Counted from the stretch's first letter, positions 43,339 through 52,112 are shown. The stretch: DNA of 64,000 bases from Rubripirellula tenax (GCF_007860125.1 NZ_SJPW01000004.1:744838-808837), one strand, 5' to 3'. Made by a program: numbers and translations. Notes: generated by a model not told the origin, from the letters alone.

Positions 43339-43953
43339 TCACGCTTCACCGGTGACCTTCACGGCGGCACGATGATCTTGCGAGTTCACACCGAAGTCGA
43401 TGAAGGAGCGGAAACCCATGCCGAGCATGTTCGGTGGCATTTCGACTCGTTCGATCACCGGAGTGCGGCGACCATTGAGGAACACGATCTCGAACGCGGG
43501 AAGGATGCTCGGGTTGGCGAACAAATACCAAGCCTTGCCACTCGCGCCGGTGTAGTACGAGTCCGACAAATGCGGCGTGCTGATGACGCGGTACTTGTTG
43601 CGGTGTGGGTTGTCGACTGGGATCTTGGTCGGCGAACCCTGGGCGTCGATCATCAACTGAGCCGAACCCATCAACAGTTCCGCTTCGGTTTCCAGCTCGA
43701 CTGGAACGACCAAGTATTCGGGCCGAATGTTGATCGGCTTTTGATCCTTCGGCTTGTTGCCAGGACCAGCCTTCTGCTTGCGGAACGTCGTCTTGGCAAC
43801 CGTCAAACTGTCGGGACCGAACTTCGTGTCGGTTCCGGACAACAAGTTGCCATTGCCGCCAGTGAAGAAGCCAGCGTTCTTGAGCAACAAGGTGAAGAAC
43901 AGATCGTCGATCGACTCGGCACCCGATCGCCCCATTTGACGCGGGATGTCCAT
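43339..43953 (-). CDS. C-terminal part of the major capsid protein, downstream of an in-frame TGA
   Basis: The same reading frame as the protease-capsid gene continues past a TGA at 43987-43989. The stop-spanning sequence is LMLT-stop-QDIINDDL; homologous capsids have a continuous LTRQ-IINDDL-type motif, so the stop probably replaced an Arg codon (CGA). The part after the stop has normal capsid sequence: MDIPRQMGRSGAESIDDLFF, ANPSILPAFEIVFLNGRR and FRSFIDFGVNSQDHRAAVKV. The first ATG after the stop (43953) is given as the start, but separate translation is doubtful. It is readthrough product, a nonsense-mutated gene or a base error. Confidence 0.75.
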   Translation of the reverse strand: MDIPRQMGRSGAESIDDLFFTLLLKNAGFFTGGNGNLLSGTDTKFGPDSLTVAKTTFRKQKAGPGNKPKDQKPINIRPEYLVVPVELETEAELLMGSAQLMIDAQGSPTKIPVDNPHRNKYRVISTPHLSDSYYTGASGKAWYLFANPSILPAFEIVFLNGRRTPVIERVEMPPNMLGMGFRSFIDFGVNSQDHRAAVKVTGEA

Positions 43954-43986
43954 GAATGCCGACAGGTCATCGTTGATGATGTCCTG

Positions 43987-45354
43987 TCAAGTCAGCATCA
44001 AGATTTGACCATAGGTGTCGGCCTTGTTGCTATACTTCTGCTCGGACAACTTTCCGTGCTTCAGTTCGCCATCGGGAGCGACTTGTTCAAAGCCGCCGGT
44101 ACCGAGCAAACGGTAACGCGAGACTTCCTTGAAGTCCGACACGGTGCCGACGCTACAGAGATCAAAGGCAGCGATCGGCGTGTTGGTGTAAGCCGCCAAA
44201 AGCGTCTTGTTCATCACGTTTTCGAGGATGCTCGGCAAACTCATCGTCGAGAACCCGGCACGGATCGTCGCGGTTCCGTCACCAAAGACACGCGGAACGT
44301 CGATCCCTTCCATGCGAGCGCACTCTGCGACCAGTTCTTTCAAACCGATGTGTCGCATCGGATCCGCCTGGTTCAAAGTGCGTTCACCGTAGCTGGCCAG
44401 CAGTGTCTTTTCGTCGATACCGACCGACAAACATGCCGCGGCTTCGAGCACTGCACGAGTGAATCCAGGTTTCGACGTTCCCGATTCAGGAGCCTTTGGT
44501 CGTTCACTTCGCAACACAGTCAACTCCGTTTTCGTGACGCTCCATCCTTGTTCGATTGCATCGGCTTCGATCGACGCATGTTTGTTGTCACACACCTTGC
44601 GAATGCCGGCGATACGACGAGATTCGCGGGCGGCCTCGGCTCGCATTTCAGCGACAGGAGAATCCGCAGGTTTGGATTGCGTCTTTGGCTTCGTGCTCAT
44701 GTTCAAACTCGCATTGACGGGTTCGAGGTCGTCGGTATCTTCATCCGTGTCGCTGGGATCATCGCCCTCGGCGTAGTTGCCGGCAGCGACGCGAGCCTCG
44801 GTATCGTCGTCAGCACCCAAGGCAACGAACGAAACCTCGCCCAGCGTTGACTTGCGAGCCACATAGACTGGCCCTTTGAACTCGCGTCCGTTGGCGTTTG
44901 CCGTTTTGCCTTCAGGGATGAAAACAACCTTGTCGGCACTCGCACCCAGCGAGGCTTGCCAGGGAAAACCGTTCTCACTGGTCGCGATCACTTCCTGAGC
45001 CGTCGCACCAACCCCTGAGATCACGCCGGCGACTTCGAGCGATTTGTAGGTGATCGCAATGTCGTCGGTGTGTCCGACAATGCTTCCCCGATCGTGGTCT
45101 TTCAGAATCGGACGCGACTTGCGAGTCACTCGCATGCCAGCCAAGTCAACGACAACCGGATAAGGCCAACCGCCAAGCCGCATCGCGCCGCCGGTATATG
45201 CGGTCATCGAGAACTTGCGAAGCGACGGCTTGCCTTCTTCCGGCGTTTCGGCCGCGGCGAGCGTAATCGTCGCCGCATCATCACAAACGATTCGCAACGA
45301 ACTGGGAACGGATTCGGCGTCGGCTTCAAGCGGCGCGTGCTGTGTCTTCGGCAT
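43987..45354 (-). CDS. prohead protease fused to major capsid protein (N-terminal part, ends at TGA)
   Basis: Starting at the ATG at 45354 (GGAAG upstream, 29-base overlap with the portal gene) it reads 455 residues. Residues ~40-215 are a prohead protease: KFSMTAYTGGAMRLGGW, a His in ILKDHDRGSIVGH and a Ser in FPWQASLGASADK. After an acidic linker, residues ~235-455 are the capsid N-arm and core start (LEAAACLSVG, GLKELVAECARMEG, ILENVMNKTLLAAYTNT). The frame then meets TGA followed by CAG, a leaky stop context, and goes on coding in 43339-43986. Protease-capsid fusion is known in phages. Confidence 0.88.
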   Translation of the reverse strand: MPKTQHAPLEADAESVPSSLRIVCDDAATITLAAAETPEEGKPSLRKFSMTAYTGGAMRLGGWPYPVVVDLAGMRVTRKSRPILKDHDRGSIVGHTDDIAITYKSLEVAGVISGVGATAQEVIATSENGFPWQASLGASADKVVFIPEGKTANANGREFKGPVYVARKSTLGEVSFVALGADDDTEARVAAGNYAEGDDPSDTDEDTDDLEPVNASLNMSTKPKTQSKPADSPVAEMRAEAARESRRIAGIRKVCDNKHASIEADAIEQGWSVTKTELTVLRSERPKAPESGTSKPGFTRAVLEAAACLSVGIDEKTLLASYGERTLNQADPMRHIGLKELVAECARMEGIDVPRVFGDGTATIRAGFSTMSLPSILENVMNKTLLAAYTNTPIAAFDLCSVGTVSDFKEVSRYRLLGTGGFEQVAPDGELKHGKLSEQKYSNKADTYGQILMLT

Positions 45355-46819
45355 TGTCTTCCGTGACCTTGGTTGAGGTTTGGGGTTGAGTTTCATCGCT
45401 GGCCGACAGACCAAGCTCACGCATCAGCGACACTTCTTTGGCACGCTGTTTGAGTTCCGTCTCCCAATCACGCCCCTGCCGCGCAAATTCGATGGCCAGA
45501 GTCGTCGTATGATTCGAGAGACGGATCTTTTGGGCGTTGGCTTCTTTGGCGGGATCGACATGCTCATGTCCGTCCCAGAACCATTGGTGCTCGAACGTTG
45601 AATCGAGCGTGCGAAGCGAATTGGGCAGATAGCCCTCGATGAGAATGGCTTCGCGAAGCCAAGCAATCAAAATGCGATCCAGAACGACGCGAGCAAGCTG
45701 GGTTTGCTCAACACGGATCGACTTGAAGTAGGTTTGGTGGTCGAGTCGCCCACTGGCATAGTTGTAACCGCTAGAATTTCCAGCGGCGACGTTGAATGGC
45801 ATGTTCAAACAACGAGCGATCTCGTTGAGTATCTCTTTCTTGAACTCCGCATACGTGGTCGATGGTTGCTCTGACCTCATTTGAGCCATCTTCCAACCAC
45901 CGGGCATCGTGAGCAGCATTCGCTTCTCAAGTTCGATTGGCTCGAATGGCTCCGCAGCGTCCGCTTCGCCATTGGCCGGCGCGTCGGTGTAGAGGATGCC
46001 GGCGAAGTCGGCCGCAGTTTCAGCAGCAGCGAGCACCGCGAGCGTGAACCGACGAAGTTGTGCAAATAGAGGCAACGCCGGCGTGATATCGGGAATACCG
46101 CGAATCTGACCTGGACGATCGCAGCGGAAGTAGTGCAGCACCGCGGCGGCCGGCACCGTGTCGAACTCTTCGTCGATCGTGAACGTCACATCGCCAGGAT
46201 GTTCACGCAGCACGTCGTAGCTGAGCGGGTTTCCGTCAGCATCAAACTGAATGCCGTCAAGGTAACGAGAGCGATCCGCAACCAGCGTCGGTGAGGCCAC
46301 TTGGTCGGCTTCGATCAACCGCAAATCCAGTTTCACTGTCGCGTCGATGCGTTCGTTGCTGGTCAGCAAACCAAACGATTCACCGTCCGAAACGCGGGCA
46401 AGCCGCATCGTTCGCAGCTTTTCCGCCAAGCCGACCGCTTCCGCCCAAGCAAAGAATTCCGCTTCAACGAAACGATTTGCAGCATCATCCGGCGTCAGCA
46501 TTTGCAGTCGCGGCCCAGTACCAACAACGTCATTCGCCAGCGTCAGCGTGATCCCGCGAGCGTAACTATTGTTGGCAACCTCGTATCGTGACCGATTGCG
46601 AAGCGTTCGCCGAACATCAGGACTATTCGCGGCGGCGGACGACAAACCATCGGCTCGCGACCAATGCTTCATGTTGTCGAGCGTCGTATTCGCGGCGTCG
46701 TACCTCGCACGAAGCCGCGAGAAGAAGGGCTGCCGGGGCGAGCGTCCCGGTGCGGATGAAGAGTGAGAAGCTCCGCCGCGCCATGCTTGCTCGATAATCC
46801 CTGACAAACGTTTCAACAT
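45326..46819 (-). CDS. phage portal protein (lambda family)
   Basis: I start at the ATG at 46819 (497 residues); a longer frame overlaps the small upstream gene. It has lambda-type portal features: RARYDAANTTLDNMKHWSRA, ANNSYARGITLTLANDVVG, DGESFGLLTSNERID, HYFRCDRPGQIRGIPDITPA and FKKEILNEIARCLNMPFNVA, ending in a helical tail. It forms the dodecameric head-tail portal. Terminase and a small head gene precede it and the protease-capsid gene follows, the usual order. Confidence 0.95.
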   Translation of the reverse strand: MLKRLSGIIEQAWRGGASHSSSAPGRSPRQPFFSRLRARYDAANTTLDNMKHWSRADGLSSAAANSPDVRRTLRNRSRYEVANNSYARGITLTLANDVVGTGPRLQMLTPDDAANRFVEAEFFAWAEAVGLAEKLRTMRLARVSDGESFGLLTSNERIDATVKLDLRLIEADQVASPTLVADRSRYLDGIQFDADGNPLSYDVLREHPGDVTFTIDEEFDTVPAAAVLHYFRCDRPGQIRGIPDITPALPLFAQLRRFTLAVLAAAETAADFAGILYTDAPANGEADAAEPFEPIELEKRMLLTMPGGWKMAQMRSEQPSTTYAEFKKEILNEIARCLNMPFNVAAGNSSGYNYASGRLDHQTYFKSIRVEQTQLARVVLDRILIAWLREAILIEGYLPNSLRTLDSTFEHQWFWDGHEHVDPAKEANAQKIRLSNHTTTLAIEFARQGRDWETELKQRAKEVSLMRELGLSASDETQPQTSTKVTEDNAEDTARAA

Positions 46820-46883
46820 CCGTGTTGTAATCCTATTGCCGTCCCCGGCAGCCCTACTGTACTTCGTAAACCAAAAAGAAAGA

Positions 46884-47096
46884 TCAACCAGCTGAGGGTG
46901 GAACGATCTTGTTGAAACGCAAACCACGATTGGGTTTGCTAACGGCGTCCTTGCCAGCGAGATGCTTATCTGCAGCAATTTGCTCCGTCAGCTTGTGCTG
47001 CTCAACGGAACCGGCGTCGCCCGAAGCCTTCGCAGGCCCAGCAGCGTTCTCACGAATCTCGTCTTCGAGGTTGTCTGCCAAAACTTGATTCCACAT
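46884..47096 (-). CDS. small head protein between terminase and portal, 70 aa
   Basis: This short acidic-to-basic protein (MWNQVLADNLEDEIRENAAG then QHKLTEQIAADKHLAGKDAV and a terminal FNKIVPPSAG) sits where gpW-like or related head-tail joining proteins are encoded, but the sequence is not clearly gpW. A similar C-terminal RGLRF-K-PP-AG motif is one I associate with planctomycete prophages. Function unknown. Confidence 0.55.
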   Translation of the reverse strand: MWNQVLADNLEDEIRENAAGPAKASGDAGSVEQHKLTEQIAADKHLAGKDAVSKPNRGLRFNKIVPPSAG

Positions 47097-47188
47097 TGAG
47101 TGATGCAATGTCTCACTGTTAGTAGACCTTCCGACTTTTGAAGCAAAACGGCGACGCTACGAGATATTTTTTAAGAAATAGTTCGCAA

Positions 47189-49456
47189 TCAGCTTCGTTT
47201 TCGGTGCTGCATCTCCTTGAAGCTGATTCGTTTCGTGGTTGGCATACGTTCGATATCCGTTCCAAACAACAATGCACCTTGCATCGACGCACCGACGGCG
47301 GTGCCAACCAAGCAATCGAGCCAGTGATTGTCGGGCTGCTCTGGGCGGGCTTTCCACTCGTCGACTGTTCGGCCGCGCCCCTCGGTTTTGATGAAATACT
47401 CAGCAGTGACTTGCTCGGCGAACATACGGTGTTGTTCCAAGCGATCACCGAAGACAGAAAGGCATCCTCTATCGCCCATTGCGACAGCCAGTCGGGCGTG
47501 AGTGAAGGACTTCCACCAGTTTGTGTCGTAGATGATGTGGCGGATCGCTCGCTTGCCGTGGACGCTTGGCACACGCCAATTGAGTCCAACGCGATCTCCG
47601 GGGCGGCGTTTGTATTCGCTGAATGGATTGGAGGACGCGCCAACAAAACGTCCATGAGACGGAAGCAGTATCGAGGCATGTGGACTCTGTCGGCAAAATT
47701 GATAAACGACGTTTGTCGAGTGTCCCCAGTTCGCGTCGATCAAACACCGACCAATCTTCATCGCGGCTCCATCGTCGCGTAACCATTCACGGCCAAGCAA
47801 ATCTGTGGTCAACGAATCGAGACCGGCATAGATGCTTCCCTCGAGCCCCGTTCCATCCGACGCAGACGCCAGCGTGTGCCGCGCATCGCGAAGCGTGAAA
47901 TACGGGCGTTGTTGATCGGGGTACGTTCCATAGTCAACAACGTATCCTGTGAAATCGTCTTCCCAAGCGGCGACAACGTAGAACAGCAACTTGCCTTGGA
48001 CGTCGATAAATGTCGTGAGATGATTGCCAGCGATCGGAACAGTTCGACGCGGCATATTATTGAACTTGCCAGCCACCTGATCGGCGGTCAATTGATCGGC
48101 ATCAACTGTTTCTACGGGAAGTGGTTCGTTCTGATACTCGGCGAAAAATGCGGCTTCGTCCTGCAATTTCAGATTCATTGCGTGTTGAATCGCCGAGAGC
48201 TCGTCATGATTAAAGCGTTCTTTCCACGAAACGTCCGCTCCCTCGTCCATCGCCGCTTTGTTTTCGCGATAGAACTCAGTGCCAGCCTCTCCACCATCTC
48301 CAGCACGCAATCCCTCGGCACGAATTTCGGCATAGCGTTCCCATAGCGTTTCGTTGGTCGGGAAAGAGTTGACCATTCGCGTGCGTTCACCATTCCATTC
48401 TGGGTGGCGATCACGATCGAGGATGCTGTCGGCCATGTCGCCTGGACGAATCACGGTGCATGGCATGATGCCAGAGATCTTCCTGCCTGGGCCTGCGAGT
48501 CCCAGCACCGCGCCGGCAAGAATCGCTTCGCGATTTGCACATTGCGAGAGCGAACGTGCAGATTCATCCGTTTGAGGATCATCGAGGACGACCAACGAGG
48601 GCCGGACCGTTCGGCCGTCAGGACGTTTAAACTTCATCCCTCGGATTCGTCCGGTGAGACCGGCAACTTTGATGATCGCGCCGCTCGCTTTGCTGCCGGC
48701 AATCGTTGGCAAGACGACCTCTTTCGCCGTCCAACCTATTTGCGTCCGCTTACCTTGATAGAGCTGCCCGTTGGCGCGGTTTGCGATCCCATCGAGCGAT
48801 TGAATCGGAAAGCAAACCTCGGGATAGTCGGCCAGGAGCAGTTCGTTGGCATCGAGTTCCGTTTTGATCGAATCAAGCATGTCGCAGGCGTGGCCTTCGT
48901 CGCTTCCGATCAAACAAACGAAATCGCGGTAGCCATTGAGCACTGCCCAGATGCACGCGACCTCCGCGAGCGAACTCTTGCCGCTTCCACGTGCCATTGC
49001 AAGCGAGAATAGACCACCGCGAACAACTGCCTCTTCGATCTTTCGCATGACCTTCAAATGGTCAGGGGACCACAACAGATGGAAGGTCAATTTGAAATAG
49101 GTCTCGCAAAAGTACTGGAAGCTGCCCGTAGCATTAGCTTTTCGATCCGGATCTTCAATCATCGGAAGGTCGCCGATGTCTCGACCGGCGAGTGCAACCG
49201 CAGCATTGCGGGCGCGTGCCTTCTCTTTGACCTTCGCATACGGATCTTCGTCGGCCGGCGGCTTTGGCTTATGTCGCTTTTCGATGAGCCACGCATTGAA
49301 CTGTAAAAGGTTCACGTGCGTTCCGTCACCAATGCGGATGCCCGCTTCGGTTCGATAGCGATAGAGCTGGCGGTCGTTGATGACCGTTCCGAGGGAAGTG
49401 CTATTTAGCGTTCGGCAGCACTCGCTCGGCTTCATTTTCAGGACATCAATCGCCAC
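47189..49456 (-). CDS. phage terminase large subunit
   Basis: The GTG start at 49456 has AGGAGA seven bases upstream and yields 755 residues. The N-terminal ~65 residues are a DNA-binding-like domain (LYRYRTEAGIRIGDGTHVNL). The ATPase has Walker A MARGSGKSSLAEVA and Walker B SLVVLDDPQTDE with a GRIRGMKF segment between. The C-terminal RNase H-like nuclease has acidic residues in LTTFIDVQGKLL, CLIDANWGHSTN and NHWLDCLVG. It packages DNA through the portal. It is near the gpA-type branch by size. Confidence 0.93.
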   Translation of the reverse strand: MAIDVLKMKPSECCRTLNSTSLGTVINDRQLYRYRTEAGIRIGDGTHVNLLQFNAWLIEKRHKPKPPADEDPYAKVKEKARARNAAVALAGRDIGDLPMIEDPDRKANATGSFQYFCETYFKLTFHLLWSPDHLKVMRKIEEAVVRGGLFSLAMARGSGKSSLAEVACIWAVLNGYRDFVCLIGSDEGHACDMLDSIKTELDANELLLADYPEVCFPIQSLDGIANRANGQLYQGKRTQIGWTAKEVVLPTIAGSKASGAIIKVAGLTGRIRGMKFKRPDGRTVRPSLVVLDDPQTDESARSLSQCANREAILAGAVLGLAGPGRKISGIMPCTVIRPGDMADSILDRDRHPEWNGERTRMVNSFPTNETLWERYAEIRAEGLRAGDGGEAGTEFYRENKAAMDEGADVSWKERFNHDELSAIQHAMNLKLQDEAAFFAEYQNEPLPVETVDADQLTADQVAGKFNNMPRRTVPIAGNHLTTFIDVQGKLLFYVVAAWEDDFTGYVVDYGTYPDQQRPYFTLRDARHTLASASDGTGLEGSIYAGLDSLTTDLLGREWLRDDGAAMKIGRCLIDANWGHSTNVVYQFCRQSPHASILLPSHGRFVGASSNPFSEYKRRPGDRVGLNWRVPSVHGKRAIRHIIYDTNWWKSFTHARLAVAMGDRGCLSVFGDRLEQHRMFAEQVTAEYFIKTEGRGRTVDEWKARPEQPDNHWLDCLVGTAVGASMQGALLFGTDIERMPTTKRISFKEMQHRKRS

Positions 49457-49652
49457 GGTGCTTCTCCTGCAAGAGCCATGCGGTGTAGTCGACGACGTTC
49501 ACAGTCCCGTCGGCATTAGTCGGCGCGCCGGCATCGATGTCGGCTTGAATTTGCTCGATTGGCACGCGTTGTCGATACGCATTGCTCAACAAACTTGATA
49601 GTCGATCGACCGGCATTCTCTTGATGTCGATCTGGATTGGCTTGTCTTCCAT
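49446..49652 (-). CDS. small protein resembling the terminase N-terminal domain
   Basis: From the ATG at 49652 it has 68 residues. Its end (DGTVNVVDYTAWLLQEKHRG) matches the end of the terminase N-terminal domain (DGTHVNLLQFNAWLIEKRHK) in pattern and spacing. It overlaps the terminase start by 11 bases. Such a free copy of the terminase DNA-binding domain might be the small terminase subunit, though it is shorter than usual. Confidence 0.6.
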   Translation of the reverse strand: MEDKPIQIDIKRMPVDRLSSLLSNAYRQRVPIEQIQADIDAGAPTNADGTVNVVDYTAWLLQEKHRGD

Positions 49653-49807
49653 GACGGACTCGTTAGTAGGGATCGCGACACGCCGCACACGACGACGACT
49701 GTCGCGAAAGCTCGCTTGTTTGGCATGGTCGGCCGCATGTTCGTGCCGGCGACATGGGGCCAAAACTGGCGGCGTGTGGGGGTAAAAAGAAAGCTGGCGA
49801 TTACTGA

Positions 49808-49860
49808 AACATTACTGCCGGAACTGAGTTGAGGTGTTCCGAAACGCATGGCTTCATGTG
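49808..49860 (+). promoter_or_regulatory. promoter-like repeat R1
   Basis: ACATT, then GGAACT, TTG at 49829, exactly 14 bases, and GCATGGCTtCATGTG. It lies 42 bases before the amidoligase ATG. Most diverged copy (one inserted base in the 3' core). Confidence 0.65.
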
Positions 49861-49901
49861 CATTCAACAAACGAATTCACACGCCTTACGGAGACCCAAC
49901 C

Positions 49902-50759
49902 ATGCACGCAAACAACATCGCCTTCGGTATCGAAATCGAAACCCACATGCCCGGCACCGACACCACGCCGATCGGCGGATACCACAACGGCTTGCCGGTT
50001 GCCTGGCTGCCCTCGGGTTGGAAAGCAGAACGCGACGGAAGTATCCGCACGCCGGCCGGACGCAAACCCTGCGAGTTTGTTTCGCCGGTCCTTCGCGGCT
50101 ACGAAGGACTCGCCAACGTCGAAACCGCGGTCGACGCGATCAAAGAACGCGGCGCACGGATCAACGAATCTTGCGGACTGCACATCACGGTTTCCTGGAA
50201 CGGCGACGCCGCGGCCCTGGCCCGCCTGATTTCGCTGATCGCGAACCACGAAAGCGCGATCTACGCTTCGACCGGCACCAAACGCCGCGAACGAAACCAA
50301 TGGGCTAAGCAAATCAAAACGTACGGCAACAAAGACGCCGCGAAGACACGCTGCGAACGAGACCGCTACCACCTTCTCAACCTGACACATTTGGCCGCCG
50401 GCCGAAACCGGATTGAGATTCGGGCCTTCGCTGGAACGCTCAACAAAACGAAATTGATCGGATACATCCAAATGATTCTGGGCTTGGTAGAACTCGCCCT
50501 CAATACGCGGCGCTGCAGCGGATGGGACTACGCAAAGAAACCCGGCACCAAATCTTGCTGGGACCGACCGGACGCCGGCCACGGCGAAACGGAATTGAAT
50601 CGGCTCTTCTACCGACTCGGTTGGACGAAGGGTTGGTACAAGGGCAACCTTCGCAACAAACGCTTCGGCGAACTTTCGGTCGGCGAACAAACCTGCGATT
50701 GGAAACCGATCAAAAAGAAGCTTCTCGACCTCGCCCGCAAATACGATCAAGCGGTTTAA
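49902..50759 (+). CDS. amidoligase family enzyme (ATP-grasp/GCS-like)
   Basis: The ATG at 49902 has GGAG upstream and gives 285 residues. The N-terminus IAFGIEIETHMPGTD carries the FGxExE signature of the amidoligase family (glutamine synthetase/GCS-like fold), followed by SCGLHITVSWNG (GLHxHV metal site) and FAGTLNKTKLIGYIQMI. These enzymes ligate amino acids to amines or carboxylates. Phage-borne members are found in early regions, and their substrate is unknown. It is the first gene of the rightward block and ends at a terminator, so it forms a cassette of its own. Confidence 0.88.
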   Translation: MHANNIAFGIEIETHMPGTDTTPIGGYHNGLPVAWLPSGWKAERDGSIRTPAGRKPCEFVSPVLRGYEGLANVETAVDAIKERGARINESCGLHITVSWNGDAAALARLISLIANHESAIYASTGTKRRERNQWAKQIKTYGNKDAAKTRCERDRYHLLNLTHLAAGRNRIEIRAFAGTLNKTKLIGYIQMILGLVELALNTRRCSGWDYAKKPGTKSCWDRPDAGHGETELNRLFYRLGWTKGWYKGNLRNKRFGELSVGEQTCDWKPIKKKLLDLARKYDQAV

Positions 50760-50784
50760 ACGCCGGTTGGATTCCAACAGCGAT

Positions 50785-50813
50785 ACGCCGCGAGCCAGAC
50801 CGCGGCGTTTTCT
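50785..50813 (+). terminator. intrinsic terminator after the amidoligase gene
   Basis: Perfect 8-bp stem ACGCCGCG/CGCGGCGT, 8-nt loop, then TTTTC, 25 bases past the stop codon. Confidence 0.8.
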
Positions 50814-50933
50814 CGTTTTCTTCCCGCGACGTTCGCCACACGTCGCGTTTTCTCGGAAGGTCAAAGGTAGGCGGGCGACTTTTGCGACAACGCGACTTGC
50901 CCCGTTTGTCGGCCTCGTGGGGCATCGCAAAAA

Positions 50934-51006
50934 ACATTGAGAAAGACTGCAAATTGCTGTCGGAATCAACTTGCTGTGCCGCGAAACGCATGGCTCATGT
51001 GTGTTA
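50934..51006 (+). promoter_or_regulatory. promoter-like repeat R2
   Basis: ACATTGAGAAAGACTGC, CGGAATCAAC, TTG at 50971, 14 bases, then GCATGGCTCATGTG and TGTTAACG. Shares its whole left half with R4. 42 bases before the next ATG. Confidence 0.7.
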
Positions 51007-51047
51007 ACGCAAGACGTTCTAGCCAACGGAAACACAGGGAAAAACAA

Positions 51048-51209
51048 ATGACGCAACGCAAAGCCCACGAGATCAAACCAGGCGACCGAATCAATGGGGG
51101 CGAAGTTTTCGACACCGTTCGACCGACCTTCGGCGGCTTCTATATCCCGATGGTGGATGGCACGCGGATCAACGTCGCAACGATCGATTCGCCAGTCACT
51201 ACCGAGTAA
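51048..51209 (+). CDS. small phage protein, 53 aa
   Basis: This 53-residue protein reads like a small beta domain: EIKPGDRINGGEVFDTVRPT, then GGFYIPMVDGTRINVATIDS. The ATG at 51048 follows AGGG. It is the first gene downstream of repeat R2. No function known; the KPGDR...V.V..G pattern recalls KOW/DUF4314-like domains, as in a later gene of the block. Confidence 0.65.
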   Translation: MTQRKAHEIKPGDRINGGEVFDTVRPTFGGFYIPMVDGTRINVATIDSPVTTE

Positions 51210-51251
51210 GCCCAAACACCTTTCACTCTTTTCCAAAACGGAGACACAAAC

Positions 51252-51527
51252 ATGACCATTTCCCAACTGATCGAGTTGCTCGAAGACTTCCGCGAACAAC
51301 ACGGTGACGACACCGAGGTGCGTTTGATGACGCAACAAAACTGGCCCTTTGAAAACCGTATCGCCGGCGTGACCAGCGGCGCGGAGATGAACGAGGCGAG
51401 CGAAGAAGACCCCTGCGAATATTTCGACGACCAGGACGTTGCCGAAGATGCGATGGTCTACATCGTCGAAGGCGGGCAGATTTGCTACGGCAGCAAGCGG
51501 GCATGGGAAACCTGCCGCGATTGCTAA
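51252..51527 (+). CDS. acidic small phage protein, 91 aa
   Basis: This acidic protein (MTISQLIELLEDFREQHGDD then EVRLMTQQNWPFENRIAGVT, ending YIVEGGQICYGSKRAWETC) is of a type I have seen in phage early regions, with the MTISQLI.LL...G.DTEVR.MTQ...P pattern. A GGAGAC lies upstream of the ATG. It shares the R2 cassette with the 53-residue gene. The function is unknown. Confidence 0.78.
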   Translation: MTISQLIELLEDFREQHGDDTEVRLMTQQNWPFENRIAGVTSGAEMNEASEEDPCEYFDDQDVAEDAMVYIVEGGQICYGSKRAWETCRDC

Positions 51528-51544
51528 TGGCCGTCCAACAAAAG

Positions 51545-51579
51545 AAGTTCGGAGAACATTCAAAACGTTTTCCGAACTT
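51545..51579. terminator. inverted repeat at the left edge of R3
   Basis: AAGTTCGGA faces TCCGAACTT in a 9-bp stem right after the previous gene and at the start of R3. No T-run follows; it may end the R2 transcript or be part of the control site. Confidence 0.5.
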
Positions 51580-51617
51580 CGCTTGTTTGATTCGGAACCG
51601 CATGGCTGATGTGTGTC
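51553..51617 (+). promoter_or_regulatory. promoter-like repeat R3
   Basis: ACATT, CCGAACTT, TTG at 51583, 14 bases, then GCATGGCTgATGTG. It precedes the 71-residue gene by 43 bases. Confidence 0.68.
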
Positions 51618-51659
51618 ACCGAAACGATTCTTTCCCTTTCCGCAAACGGAGACACAACC

Positions 51660-51875
51660 ATGGCCAACCCAAAAAACCGCCAACGAGTCGAAGACGCTTA
51701 CACCGCCGCACACATCCGGGCGCTGACGTTGCTCGAAGACATGCACCAAACAATCGAGGATATGCCGGCTCCCGACGACGAACATTCGATCAATTGGGAA
51801 CACGTCGGTTCGCTGCAATACGTCTGCGAGAAGCTCAAGGAATTGAAGGACTTCGTCACACCGGCCGGCGAATAG
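51660..51875 (+). CDS. small helical phage protein, 71 aa
   Basis: The ATG at 51660 has GGAGAC upstream. The protein is helical (RQRVEDAYTAAHIRALTLLE, then INWEHVGSLQYVCEKLKELK). The pattern of a conserved W-H-V-G/R-A-L...V.x.L is shared with the 77-residue gene at 53537 (LRWTHVRALNLVNAQLSEVA), so the two are probably distant paralogs. No function is known. Confidence 0.7.
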   Translation: MANPKNRQRVEDAYTAAHIRALTLLEDMHQTIEDMPAPDDEHSINWEHVGSLQYVCEKLKELKDFVTPAGE

Positions 51876-51894
51876 GTTTCCATTGGCAACACTT

Positions 51895-51923
51895 CGGCCG
51901 CGCCAGCCAGCGCGGCCGTTTTT
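51895..51923 (+). terminator. intrinsic terminator after the R3 cassette
   Basis: Perfect 9-bp stem CGGCCGCGC/GCGCGGCCG followed by five T, 20 bases past the stop codon. Confidence 0.88.
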
Positions 51924-52031
51924 CGTTGGACCGCCGCCGACGTTCGCCCGTGCCGCGTTCGTTCGCAACCACTCGGCAAACCATGCCGAACTGTTTCGTC
52001 GGCCCACAAACGCCAATTTCGGCGGTGTTTG

Positions 52032-52112
52032 GAAACATCGAGAAAGACTGCGGATTACTTCCGAAATCCGCTTGAGCTGTTTGTAAACGCATGGCTCATG
52101 TGTGTTAACGCC
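52032..52112 (+). promoter_or_regulatory. promoter-like repeat R4
   Basis: ACATCGAGAAAGACTGC, CCGAAATCCGC, TTG at 52072, 14 bases, GCATGGCTCATGTG and TGTTAACG. Contains a small hairpin CGGATT/AATCCG. 43 bases before the next ATG. Confidence 0.7.

Noticed and set aside
43315-44850. 511-codon plus-strand open frame
   Set aside because: It lies antisense to the protease-capsid gene and shows no domain; the capsid reading is clearly real.
50988-51006. Conserved MAHVC leader peptide in repeats R2 and R4
   Set aside because: Other copies change the frame or residues (MADV, MASC, MAHVS), so the DNA motif is conserved and not a peptide.
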